DNA from: Pseudomonas fluorescens
Lineage (GTDB): Bacteria > Pseudomonadota > Gammaproteobacteria > Pseudomonadales > Pseudomonadaceae
Direction of reading: 5' to 3'
DNA: 64,000 nt
Assembly: GCF_005938625.1 (NCBI RefSeq)
Contig: NZ_VCNJ01000057.1
Coordinates: 1 to 64,000 of the forward strand
In this document: positions 16,783 to 24,741 of the stretch, piece after piece
Layout: every line of letters begins with the position of its first letter
Position numbering within the stretch: the stretch's first letter is position 1
Program-made: the position numbers and the translations under genes
Notes under the pieces: model-generated
The model's database searches: none
Seen by the model: only the letters and a program-made list of their open reading frames with translations
What the model was told of the DNA's origin: nothing

Positions 16783-17172
16783 ATGAGCATTACGCGTTAC
16801 GGCACCGGCAGCACTGCCGCTGGCGGCCAGCCACGGCCATTCGCTCGCGCTGTTGAAGCGGATGGCTGGCTGCATGTGTCCGGCCAGGTACCGGCAGTGG
16901 ATGGCGAGATCATTGTCGGCGGTATCGTCGAACAGACCCACCAGACCATGAAGAACCTGATCGCGATTCTCGAAGAGGCCGGTTATGGCCTGGAAGATGT
17001 GGTACGTGCCGGCGTGTGGCTGGACGATCCGCGTGATTTCAGCAGTTTCAACAAGGTTTTCGGCGAGTACTTCAAGCCGGAACATGCACCGGCGCGGGCC
17101 TGTGTGCAGGCGAGCATGATGGTCGATTGCAAGGTCGAAATCGATTGCATTGCGTACAAGAAAAAAGTTTGA
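16783..17172 (+). CDS. RidA-family enamine/imine deaminase
   Basis: The 129-residue member of the RidA/YjgF/UK114 superfamily hydrolyses reactive enamine or imine intermediates released by PLP enzymes to keto acids and ammonia. Visible family features are HVSGQVPAVDGEIIVGGIVEQTHQTMKNL, VVRAGVWLDDPRDFSSFNKVFGEYF and the catalytic-arginine segment APARACVQASMM. The ATG has caggagaaacaccc upstream. It lies between the importer and a PLP-dependent deaminase gene, a context that fits scavenging of the enamine made by that enzyme. Confidence 0.88.
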   Translation: MSITRYGTGSTAAGGQPRPFARAVEADGWLHVSGQVPAVDGEIIVGGIVEQTHQTMKNLIAILEEAGYGLEDVVRAGVWLDDPRDFSSFNKVFGEYFKPEHAPARACVQASMMVDCKVEIDCIAYKKKV

Positions 17173-17183
17173 AAAAACACACT

Positions 17184-17287
17184 GATCGTCCCCACGCTCT
17201 GCGTGGGAATGCCTCACGGGACGCTCCGCGTTCCAAGGGACGCAGAGCGTCCCGGGCTGCATTCCCACGCGGAGCATGGGAACGATC
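17184..17287. repeat. Palindromic repeat (GGGACGCTCCGCGT type)
   Basis: Nested inverted repeats are visible: atcgtccccacgctctgcgt near the left end is mirrored by cacgcggagcatgggaacgat at the right, and gggacgctccgcgttcc by gggacgcagagcgtccc inside. This is a different intergenic repeat family from the REPs. It lies between ridA and the IclR gene and may form a large RNA hairpin. Confidence 0.85.
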
Positions 17288-17330
17288 ATTAGCGGTAAAC
17301 TCCCGGCGACTTTGAATGGGAACCACTGAA

Positions 17331-18095
17331 ATGACCGAAGACACCATCAAACGCCGGGCCCGCGGTCTGGACCGGGCGTTCGATATCCTCGATTTCCTCA
17401 AGGAAATCGGTCAGCCGCTGCGGCCGAACGACATCGCCAACGGCATCGGCAGCCCGAAATCCACCGTCTACGAACTGGTCGCCTCGTTGCTCGAACGACG
17501 GATTCTGGAACCGGTGGGCAAGGACGGTCATGTCTATCTGGGCCGGCAGTTGTACTTCCTCGGTCAGGCGCATTTACGCCACTTCGACCTTAGCCGCGAG
17601 GCCGATCATGCCTTGCAGGAGATCGTCAGCCAGACCCATGAAACCGCGCAGATGTGCCTGCTCAACGGCCGTAAATACACGGTGGCACTGATGAAGGAGG
17701 GCGAGCGGCATTTCCGTATTTCCTCCGACATCGGCGAAAACGCCCCCATCCCGTGGACGGCTTCCGGACGCCTGCTGCTCGCGCACTTGAGCGACCAGCA
17801 AATCATCGACCTGATCGACGAAAACGACTACATCCTGCCCGACGGCGAGCGCTTGCCGCTGGAGCGTTTTCTGGCGGAGATCCGTCAGGCCGGCATCGAT
17901 GGATTTTTCTCCTTCGACAGTGTCGCCGACACCTTCACCCATTGCTTCGCCGCGCCGGTCAAAGACCGCAATGGCATCGCGATCTGCACCTTGTGCATCG
18001 TCGCCCCACGGGCCGATGCGAAGAACAATTACAACGACTATCGCCGGGTACTAATCGAGAGCGCCAACAGCCTCGCCCGGCGAATAAACGAATAA
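17331..18095 (+). CDS. IclR-family transcriptional regulator
   Basis: The protein of about 254 residues has an N-terminal winged helix-turn-helix (LDRAFDILDFLKEIGQPLRPNDIANGIG to SPKSTVYELVASLLERR) and a C-terminal IclR ligand-binding domain ending in APVKDRNGIAICTLCIVAP. Both ATGs at 17316 and 17331 are possible; the second gives MTEDTIKRRARGLDRAF and is preferred by comparison with family starts. Its place among the catabolic genes suggests it senses the substrate or a keto-deoxy sugar acid intermediate and controls this cluster. Confidence 0.87.
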   Translation: MTEDTIKRRARGLDRAFDILDFLKEIGQPLRPNDIANGIGSPKSTVYELVASLLERRILEPVGKDGHVYLGRQLYFLGQAHLRHFDLSREADHALQEIVSQTHETAQMCLLNGRKYTVALMKEGERHFRISSDIGENAPIPWTASGRLLLAHLSDQQIIDLIDENDYILPDGERLPLERFLAEIRQAGIDGFFSFDSVADTFTHCFAAPVKDRNGIAICTLCIVAPRADAKNNYNDYRRVLIESANSLARRINE

Positions 18096-18137
18096 CGCGG
18101 CTGCCTGCTGCCGCGAATGAACGCGAGGAGTTTGACC

Positions 18138-19352
18138 ATGACGACTGCCATCAATACTGCTGTGGAAAAGGGCGACGCCGCCATCGGCGCGCACCTGGTG
18201 CGTGACGTCAGCCTGCCGGCGCTGGTGCTGCACCGCGAAGCGCTGGAGCACAACATTCGCTGGATGCAGAAGTTTGTCAGCGACAGCGGTGCGGAGCTGG
18301 CGCCCCACGGCAAGACCAGCATGACGCCAGCACTGTTCAAGCGACAGCTCGACGCGGGCGCGTGGGGCATTACCCTCGCCAGCGCCACCCAGACCCGCGC
18401 CGCTTATGCCCACGGTGTGCGTCGAGTGCTGATGGCCAACCAATTGGTCGGCACACCGAACATGGCGCTGATTGCCGATCTGCTCGCCGATCCGACCTTC
18501 GATTTCTATTGCATGGTTGATCATCCGGACAACGTCGCCGATCTTGGCGCCTACTTCGCCTCGCGCGGCGTGAAGCTCAACGTGATGATCGAGTACGGCG
18601 TGGTCGGCGGCCGTTGCGGTTGCCGCAGCGAGCAGGAAGTCATCGAGCTGGCCAAAGCGATCAACGCGCAACCGGCGCTGGCGCTGACCGGTATCGAAGG
18701 ATACGAAGGCGTGATTCATGGCGATCACGCGGTCAGCGGCATCCGTGAATTCGCCGCATCACTGGTGCGGTTGGCTGTGCAGTTGCAGGATAGCGGCGCT
18801 TTCGCCATCGCCAAACCGATCATCACGGCGTCCGGTTCGGCCTGGTATGACCTGATTGCCGAATCGTTCGAAGCGCAGAACGCCGGTGGCCGCTTCCTCA
18901 GCGTGTTGCGTCCGGGCAGTTACGTGGCGCACGACCACGGCATCTACAAAGAGGCGCAATGCTGCGTGCTCGACCGTCGCAGCGACCTGCACGAAGGCCT
19001 GCGTCCGGCACTGGAAGTCTGGGCGCACGTGCAGTCGCTGCCGGAACCCGGTTTTGCGGTGATTGCCTTGGGCAAGCGTGATGTCGCGTTCGACGCCGGT
19101 TTGCCGGTGCCATTGCTGCGTTACAAGGCGGGCGTGGTGCCGGCGCTGGGCGAGGATGTCGGTGCCTGCAAGGTCACGGCGGTGATGGATCAGCATGCGT
19201 TCATGACAGTGGCGCCGGGCGTTGAGTTGCGCGTGGGTGACATCATTTCCTTTGGTACGTCGCACCCTTGCCTGACGTTCGACAAGTGGCGTGTGGGGTT
19301 GTTGGTGGATGAGCAGTTGTCGGTGATCGAAAGCATGAAGACCTGTTTCTAA
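18138..19352 (+). CDS. PLP-dependent D-amino acid deaminase, candidate D-glucosaminate dehydratase
   Basis: The protein of about 404 residues has an alanine-racemase-type N-terminal barrel and a D-serine-dehydratase-like C-terminal domain. The N-terminal part includes LVLHREALEHNIRWM and the cofactor-lysine segment APHGKTSMTPALFKRQL. Near the end HPCLTFDKW carries the His/Cys metal site seen in this family. The ATG at 18138 follows cgaggagtttgacc; earlier ATGs at 18117 lack such a site. Family members include D-threonine aldolase, D-serine dehydratase and the P. fluorescens D-glucosaminate dehydratase, which yields 2-keto-3-deoxygluconate. The adjacent 2-keto-3-deoxygluconate-type kinase favours the last activity; substrate assignment is inference. 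Confidence 0.8.
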   Translation: MTTAINTAVEKGDAAIGAHLVRDVSLPALVLHREALEHNIRWMQKFVSDSGAELAPHGKTSMTPALFKRQLDAGAWGITLASATQTRAAYAHGVRRVLMANQLVGTPNMALIADLLADPTFDFYCMVDHPDNVADLGAYFASRGVKLNVMIEYGVVGGRCGCRSEQEVIELAKAINAQPALALTGIEGYEGVIHGDHAVSGIREFAASLVRLAVQLQDSGAFAIAKPIITASGSAWYDLIAESFEAQNAGGRFLSVLRPGSYVAHDHGIYKEAQCCVLDRRSDLHEGLRPALEVWAHVQSLPEPGFAVIALGKRDVAFDAGLPVPLLRYKAGVVPALGEDVGACKVTAVMDQHAFMTVAPGVELRVGDIISFGTSHPCLTFDKWRVGLLVDEQLSVIESMKTCF

Positions 19353-19363
19353 GACTTGGACCG

Positions 19364-19398
19364 AGTTGCGGCCAATCGCTGGCAAGCCAGCGATGAGG
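19364..19398. repeat. Palindromic repeat with CGCTGGCAAGCCAGCG core
   Basis: cgagttgcggccaatcgctg continues into gcaagccagcgatgaggcc. The perfect core palindrome is cgctggcaagccagcg. A nearly identical copy in reverse orientation lies at 34474-34509. It fills the gap between the deaminase and kinase genes. Confidence 0.8.
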
Positions 19399-19437
19399 CC
19401 AGACCAGACACCCGCGCATCAACAGAGACAGCACAAG

Positions 19438-20373
19438 ATGAACACCCTCAGCCCCCTGGGCCCGAACATTCCACGTATCGCCCTGATCGGCGAATGCATG
19501 ATCGAACTGCAGCAACGCGCCGACGGCAGCCTGCAGCAAAGCTTCGGCGGCGATACCCTGAACACGGCGGTGTATCTGGCCCGCGCAATGGGCGAGCAGG
19601 CCCTGGTCGACTATGTCACCGCATTGGGTGACGACAGCTTCAGCGACGCCATGTGCCAGATATGGACCAGCGAAGGCATCGGTCTGGATCTGGTGCAGCG
19701 TCTGCCGGGTCGCTTGCCGGGCCTGTATTGCATTCAGACCGACGCCAATGGCGAGCGTCGCTTCCTTTACTGGCGCAATGAAGCGGCAGTACGTGACTGT
19801 TTCACCACCCCGGCTGCCGCGCCGATTCTCGCGGCGTTGCCGGATTACGATGTGCTGTACTTCAGTGGCATCACCCTGGCTGTGCTCGGCGCATCGGGCC
19901 GGGAAAAACTGATCCAGACCTTGATCGAAGCACGGCAGCGTGATGCGCGCATCGTCTTCGATAACAACTTCCGGCCACGGTTGTGGGCTTCTGTAGAAGA
20001 CGCGCGAGCGGCGTATCGCAGCGTGTTGCCTTACGTTGATCTGGCGTTGCTGACCGTGGATGACGAGCAGGCGCTGTTCGGTTTCGCCGATTGCGAAGCG
20101 GTGTTTGCCGCTTATGCGCAGTTCGGCACGCCGGAAGTGGTGCTCAAGCGTGGCGCCGAGGCGTGCCTGATTCGCTGTGATGGCGAGACATTTGAAGTGC
20201 CGGCGCAGAAGGTCGAGAAGGTGGTGGACACCACGGCGGCGGGGGATTCGTTCAGTGCGGCGTATCTGGCCAGTCGCTTGCTCGGCGGAAGTCCGGCGGA
20301 GGCTGCCGAGGCGGGGCATCAGTTGGCGAGCCGGGTGATTCAGGTGCCGGGGGCGTTGATCCCCAGACCCTGA
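19438..20373 (+). CDS. PfkB-family sugar kinase, probable 2-keto-3-deoxygluconate kinase
   Basis: The 311-residue kinase has PfkB signature 1-like SFGGDTLNTAVYLARAMG near the start and signature 2 DTTAAGDSFSAAYLASRL with the catalytic Asp of GDSF. KDG kinases share the long YYFSGITLA/FDNNFRPRLW segments; here YFSGITLAVLG and VFDNNFRPRLW are clear. It would phosphorylate 2-keto-3-deoxygluconate to KDPG for the Entner-Doudoroff aldolase. The ATG at 19438 was chosen because the protein then starts MNTLSPLGPNIPRIALIGECMIEL; the frame extends upstream through a repeat. Confidence 0.85.
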   Translation: MNTLSPLGPNIPRIALIGECMIELQQRADGSLQQSFGGDTLNTAVYLARAMGEQALVDYVTALGDDSFSDAMCQIWTSEGIGLDLVQRLPGRLPGLYCIQTDANGERRFLYWRNEAAVRDCFTTPAAAPILAALPDYDVLYFSGITLAVLGASGREKLIQTLIEARQRDARIVFDNNFRPRLWASVEDARAAYRSVLPYVDLALLTVDDEQALFGFADCEAVFAAYAQFGTPEVVLKRGAEACLIRCDGETFEVPAQKVEKVVDTTAAGDSFSAAYLASRLLGGSPAEAAEAGHQLASRVIQVPGALIPRP

Positions 20374-20383
20374 AATGCAATCC

Positions 20384-20494
20384 CTGTAGGAGCTGCCGAA
20401 GGCTCGGGCCGCGATCGGACGATCTTTTGATCTTGTTTTTCAAGATCAAGATCAAAAGATCGCAGCCTCGTTTCACTCGACAGCTCCTACACAG
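20384..20494. repeat. REP-type inverted repeat (second family)
   Basis: ctgtaggagctgccgaaggc at the left and cgacagctcctacacagctc at the right flank an inner dyad of atcttttgatctt/aagatcaaaagat. Same family as 9652-9739, with small insertions and divergence in the right arm. Confidence 0.85.
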
Positions 20495-20511
20495 CTCCTG
20501 TGAGGAAAGTA

Positions 20512-20787
20512 TTAATCGCGGTAAAACACCTGCACCAAGTGATACCCGAACTTGCTCTTGATCGGCCCATGCACCGTGCGCAACGGCTTCTTGAAAATCA
20601 CCGCATCAATCGCCCCGACCATCTGCCCCGGCCGCACTTCCCCCAGATCGCCGCCGCGCTTGCCGGATGGGCAGGTGGAAAATTTCTTGGCCAGCACATC
20701 GAACGCTTCACCCTTGGCGATACGTTGTTTGAGTTGTTCGGCCTCTTCGGCAGTTTTCACCAGAATGTGGCGGGCTTGGGCTTTCAT
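20512..20787 (-). CDS. ppiC: Parvulin-type peptidyl-prolyl isomerase
   Basis: The single-domain parvulin is 91 residues, the size of E. coli PpiC. It starts ARHILVKTAEEAEQLKQRIAKGE and has FSTCPSGKRGGDLGEVRPGQMV and the closing GPIKSKFGYHLVQV, all hallmark parvulin segments with the two active-site His. There is no signal peptide, so it acts in the cytoplasm. A paralogue lies at 40205-40486. Confidence 0.92.
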   Translation of the reverse strand: MKAQARHILVKTAEEAEQLKQRIAKGEAFDVLAKKFSTCPSGKRGGDLGEVRPGQMVGAIDAVIFKKPLRTVHGPIKSKFGYHLVQVFYRD

Positions 20788-20838
20788 CGTGCGGTACCTG
20801 ATAACGGGGTGACGGCGGGGCGCGGATTATGCCTCAAG

Positions 20839-23376
20839 TCACGGGGTTTGGCTGATCATCGTGCGGATCTTGCTGGCCAGCAGCTCAATGGCAAACGGTT
20901 TGGCGACCATGTCCATGCCGTCCTCGAGAAACCCCTGACGCTCGGCGGCTTTCTGCGCATAACCGGTCATGAACAACACCTTGAGACCCGGCCGATGCTG
21001 ACGGGCGATTTCCGCCAGTTGCCGACCATTCATGCCAGGCAGCCCGACATCGGTGACCAGCAGATCCACGCGCAGATCGGACTCCAGCAGGGGCAGGGCG
21101 GTCTTGGCATCTTCGGCTTCGTAGGCTTGGTAACCCAACTCCCGGAGCAGATCGAGCACCAGCATGCGCACTGCCGGGTCATCTTCGACGACCACCACGG
21201 TTTCGCCAGTCGTCGTCGCCGGCACTTGCTCAAGGGGCACGATAGCCGGCCGTTCCGCCTCGACGCCTTGCAATCGCGGCAAATACAGACGCACGCAAGT
21301 GCCTTGGCCCGGCAGGCTGTCGAGGCTGACGTGTCCTCCGGACTGCTGGGCAAACCCGTAAATCATCGACAGCCCCAACCCGGTGCCTTGGCCGATGGGT
21401 TTGGTGGTGAAGAACGGATCGAAGGCCTTGGAGCGCACGGAGGGCGTCATGCCGGTGCCGTTGTCGCTGACCGCGAGCATCAGGTAGTCGCCGGCCTTGA
21501 CCGGTTCGAGCGTGGTGATATCGCTGCCGTCGAGATAGACGTTGGCCGTTTCAATCAGCAACTCGCCACCCTCGGGCATCGCATCACGGGCATTGATGAC
21601 CAGGTTGAGCAGGGCGTTTTCCAATTGGCTGACGTCGGTGCTGACGGGCCACACATTCTCGGCCAGACGCAGGGTGAGTTCGATCGGATCGCCCTTGGTG
21701 CGACGGATCAGATCTTCCAGCGAATGCACCAGTTCATTGACGTTGAGGGTTTTGCGATCCAGCGATTGGCGTCGCGAAAACGCCAGCAAACGATGGGTCA
21801 GCGCCGCCGCACGGTTGGCCGACGACACGGCCGCTTCGGTAAAACGACCGATCTCGTCCGCCCGGCCATTGGCAATGTAGCGCTGCATCAGATCGAGACT
21901 GCCGATGATCCCGGTGAGCATGTTGTTGAAGTCGTGGGCGATGCCGCCAGTCAGTTGACCGACGGCCTCCATCTTCTGCGCGTGGCGCAAGGCATCTTCG
22001 GCGCGCTCGCGTTCGAACATCTCGTTCTGCAAACGCTGGTTGGCTTGCGCCAATTGCTCGGTACGGGCGCTGACCCGTTCTTCCAGGGTCTCGTTGAGAT
22101 TGCGCAAGGCTTCTTCGGTTTTCTTGCGCTCGGTTTCATCGATTACAAAGATATAGAAACCGTTGACGGCGCCGTCCGCACCGTAACGTGGAAGGTAATT
22201 CATCAGCGCGTGGCGACTGCTGCCATCGCGGTGCGGGGTGTAGAGGCTGAATGAGCACGGTCGGCCGGCCAGCGCCTCGGCAATGTAAGGCAGGCGCAGG
22301 AAATACGCTTCTTCACCGATGACGTCGCGAATCGTGCGCCCGTAGAGTTCCTGCGGCGTGAGGCCGTACCAGTCGAGATAGGCCGCGTTGTTGAGGCGAA
22401 AACGCTCCTCGCGGTCGACATAGCTGATCAGGATCGGCATGGCGTTGATGATCAGTTGCAGCTCGGTCTGGCTCTGGCGCAAAGCTTGTTCGGTGTGTTT
22501 GCGCTCGGTCAGATCCAGCGCTGCCCCGAGGAAACGCACGGGCCGGCCATGGTGATCCTTGTAGCAGCGCCCGCGCGCGAACACCCAGCGCACCTCGCCA
22601 TCGCCTTGCTGCAAACGATATTCCTCAGCGTATTCGGTGCCGTAGGTGATGCAGTGTTTGATGCTGCGCGAGACCATCGCGCGGTCTTCCGGGTGTACGC
22701 CCTGCAAGTAATCGCTGATTGGCAACTGGCCGGCGAGGCCGGGATCGACGCCATGTAACTGAGCGAAATGGGCATCGGCGATAAAGCGATCTTCGCCGAT
22801 GTCCCAATCCCAGGTGCCGACGGCGTCGGTGGCGGCCAGGGCTAGTTGCAGGCGTTCTTCGGTTTCGCGTTGGGCCTTGAGGCTTTCTTCGGAACGTCGT
22901 TGCAGTTCCAGAGCGATGCGTCGGCGTTCGTTGGTTTCGATGGCAGTGACCAGAATTCCGGCGACTTGCGCGGTTTCATCGCGGATCGGGCTGTAGGTCA
23001 AATCCAGCCAGAAGTCCGACTCCTTGCCTTCGCGCTGCAGGGTGAAGCGTCTTTCACTGTAGGTGCGTACCTGGCCTTGTAGGACGGCGCTGTAAATCGG
23101 GTCGGTAAAGTCGCGAAGTTCCGGCCAGATCTGGTGCGCTGGCTGTCCGAAAGCGTTCGGATGCTTGTGGCCGGCGAGCAGGGCAAAGCCATTGTTGTAG
23201 ATCTGCGTGAGTTGCGGCCCCCACAACAGCAGCATCGGCATCGGCGAGTGAATCACGATGTCCACCGCCGTGCGCAGGCTCTGCGGCCAGCTGCCGGCAG
23301 CGCCCAGCGGGCCGCGGCTCCAGTCGGTGCGGGCGATCAGTGCCTGAGCGTCGTCGGTGTTCGGTACAGCATTCAT
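20839..23376 (-). CDS. PAS-containing hybrid sensor histidine kinase/response regulator
   Basis: The 845-residue protein has an N-terminal PAS-like sensor region, then PAS domains (around 165-290 and 300-420, the latter starting LQLIINAMPILISYVDREERFRLNN). A coiled coil (LEERVSARTEQLAQANQRLQNEM) comes next. The HisKA box VGQLTGGIAHDFNNMLTGIIGSLD and a HATPase_c domain with NALLNLVINARDAM, DNGTGM and GTGLGLSMIYGF follow. The C-terminal receiver has VVVVEDDPAVR and phosphoacceptor LLVTDVGLPGMNG. No transmembrane segment is evident, so it is probably cytoplasmic. The signal and output partner are unknown. It stands next to the PilU-like gene but on the opposite strand. Confidence 0.92.
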   Translation of the reverse strand: MNAVPNTDDAQALIARTDWSRGPLGAAGSWPQSLRTAVDIVIHSPMPMLLLWGPQLTQIYNNGFALLAGHKHPNAFGQPAHQIWPELRDFTDPIYSAVLQGQVRTYSERRFTLQREGKESDFWLDLTYSPIRDETAQVAGILVTAIETNERRRIALELQRRSEESLKAQRETEERLQLALAATDAVGTWDWDIGEDRFIADAHFAQLHGVDPGLAGQLPISDYLQGVHPEDRAMVSRSIKHCITYGTEYAEEYRLQQGDGEVRWVFARGRCYKDHHGRPVRFLGAALDLTERKHTEQALRQSQTELQLIINAMPILISYVDREERFRLNNAAYLDWYGLTPQELYGRTIRDVIGEEAYFLRLPYIAEALAGRPCSFSLYTPHRDGSSRHALMNYLPRYGADGAVNGFYIFVIDETERKKTEEALRNLNETLEERVSARTEQLAQANQRLQNEMFERERAEDALRHAQKMEAVGQLTGGIAHDFNNMLTGIIGSLDLMQRYIANGRADEIGRFTEAAVSSANRAAALTHRLLAFSRRQSLDRKTLNVNELVHSLEDLIRRTKGDPIELTLRLAENVWPVSTDVSQLENALLNLVINARDAMPEGGELLIETANVYLDGSDITTLEPVKAGDYLMLAVSDNGTGMTPSVRSKAFDPFFTTKPIGQGTGLGLSMIYGFAQQSGGHVSLDSLPGQGTCVRLYLPRLQGVEAERPAIVPLEQVPATTTGETVVVVEDDPAVRMLVLDLLRELGYQAYEAEDAKTALPLLESDLRVDLLVTDVGLPGMNGRQLAEIARQHRPGLKVLFMTGYAQKAAERQGFLEDGMDMVAKPFAIELLASKIRTMISQTP

Positions 23377-23489
23377 TACATCAGTCCTGAGCGTGGTTCG
23401 GTGAGGCGGCGTCTATCATTGTTGCAGTTGATCTGCGCCAGGCGCAGGCCATTGTCTGTTCATTGAATGCTTCGCGGGTGCTTTTTGCC

Positions 23490-24599
23490 ATGGAAATCGA
23501 TGCACTGTTGTCAGTTTTGTCCAATAAAAACGGTTCGGATCTGTTCCTGTCCACGGGCGCACCGCCCAGCGCGCGGGTCGACGGCGTGCTCACGGCGTTG
23601 AGCGAGCAGCCTTTCAAGATCGGTGAAACCGCCGCCATCGCCGCCTCCCTGATGGACGCCGAGCAACGACGGGAGTTCGACCGGGATCTGGAAATGAACC
23701 TGGCGATTTCGCGAACGGGCATCGGCCGCTTTCGCGTGAACATCTTCAAACAGCGCAACGATGTATCGATCGTGATTCGTAACGTCAAACTCGACATCCC
23801 GCGTTTCGCTGACCTGAAACTGCCGCCGGTACTGCTCGACACCGTCATGCTCAAGCAAGGGCTGATCCTGTTTGTCGGCGCCACCGATTCGGGCAAGTCG
23901 ACTTCGCTGGCGGCATTGATCGACCACCGCAACCGCCATAGCACCGGGCACATCATCACCATTGAGGACCCGATCGAATACATTCATCGCCACCAGCGAT
24001 CGATCATCAATCAACGTGAAGTCGGGGTCGATACGCGCAGCTTCCACGCCGCTTTGAAAAACACCCTGCGTCAGGCGCCGGATGTGGTGCTGATCGGCGA
24101 AATCCGCGACCGGGAAACCATGGAACATGCCTTGGCATTTGCCGATACCGGGCATCTGGTGCTCTCGACGTTGCACGCGCACAACGCCAATCAGGCACTG
24201 GAGCGGATCATCAACATGTTCCCGGAAGAACGACGGCCGCAGTTATTGCATACGCTGGGCAATAATCTGAAAGCATTTATCTCGCAGCGGTTAGTGCGCA
24301 CTGTTGATGGGCAAAGGAGGGCGGCTGTCGAGGTGTTATTGGGTACTCCGACGATTGCTGATTCGATCCGCCGCAATGAGTTAGGCGAATTGAAAAGTAT
24401 CATGGAGAAATCCGCAGAGTCGGGCATGCAGACCTTCGATACAGCACTGCTGCAGTTGGTCGAAGAGCGTGAGATTACAGTGGACGAGGCGTTAAAAAAT
24501 GCAGACTCGGTGAATAATTTAAGGCTTGGTATAAAGCTGAAAGTCGAGTCCATAGGGAGTGCTGATATGTCTACAGGTGATTGGGGTCTGGTGGAGTAA
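23490..24599 (+). CDS. pilU: PilT/PilU-family type IV pilus retraction ATPase
   Basis: The hexameric ATPase of 369 residues is closest in pattern to PilU, with GSDLFLSTGAPPSARVDG near the start. Walker A is GATDSGKST, where most relatives have GATGSGKS. The Asp box TIEDPIEYIHRHQRS, Walker B VVLIGEIRDRETMEHAL and His box TLHAHNANQALERI follow. The ATG at 23490 was chosen; the frame also opens at a TTG at 23463. It is isolated from other pilus genes, unlike the usual pilTU pair, so it may be an accessory paralogue. The C-terminal tail after 340 is variable and acidic. Confidence 0.88.
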   Translation: MEIDALLSVLSNKNGSDLFLSTGAPPSARVDGVLTALSEQPFKIGETAAIAASLMDAEQRREFDRDLEMNLAISRTGIGRFRVNIFKQRNDVSIVIRNVKLDIPRFADLKLPPVLLDTVMLKQGLILFVGATDSGKSTSLAALIDHRNRHSTGHIITIEDPIEYIHRHQRSIINQREVGVDTRSFHAALKNTLRQAPDVVLIGEIRDRETMEHALAFADTGHLVLSTLHAHNANQALERIINMFPEERRPQLLHTLGNNLKAFISQRLVRTVDGQRRAAVEVLLGTPTIADSIRRNELGELKSIMEKSAESGMQTFDTALLQLVEEREITVDEALKNADSVNNLRLGIKLKVESIGSADMSTGDWGLVE

Positions 24600-24741
24600 G
24601 TTGCTGTGGTGATGTCGAGCAATATCATTAGGTTGGGGGTGATTGAAATGTGGGCTTGTATTTAATGAGTTGAAAGTTTTTCTGTTTTTATTAAGTTTGG
24701 CTTGCTGTTCTAAAAGTCATAATTAATAAACAGAGTCTGAT
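24600..24741. other. AT-rich intergenic gap
   Basis: The 142-base gap is visibly lower in GC than its surroundings, with runs such as tgtttttattaagtttggct. It marks the left edge of the AT-richer block that includes the large orphan gene. No RNA gene or repeat was recognised. Confidence 0.5.

Noticed and set aside
20500..22254. 584-codon plus-strand frame across the parvulin and sensor kinase
   Set aside because: Antisense to two proteins with clear motifs; no ribosome-binding site or domain.
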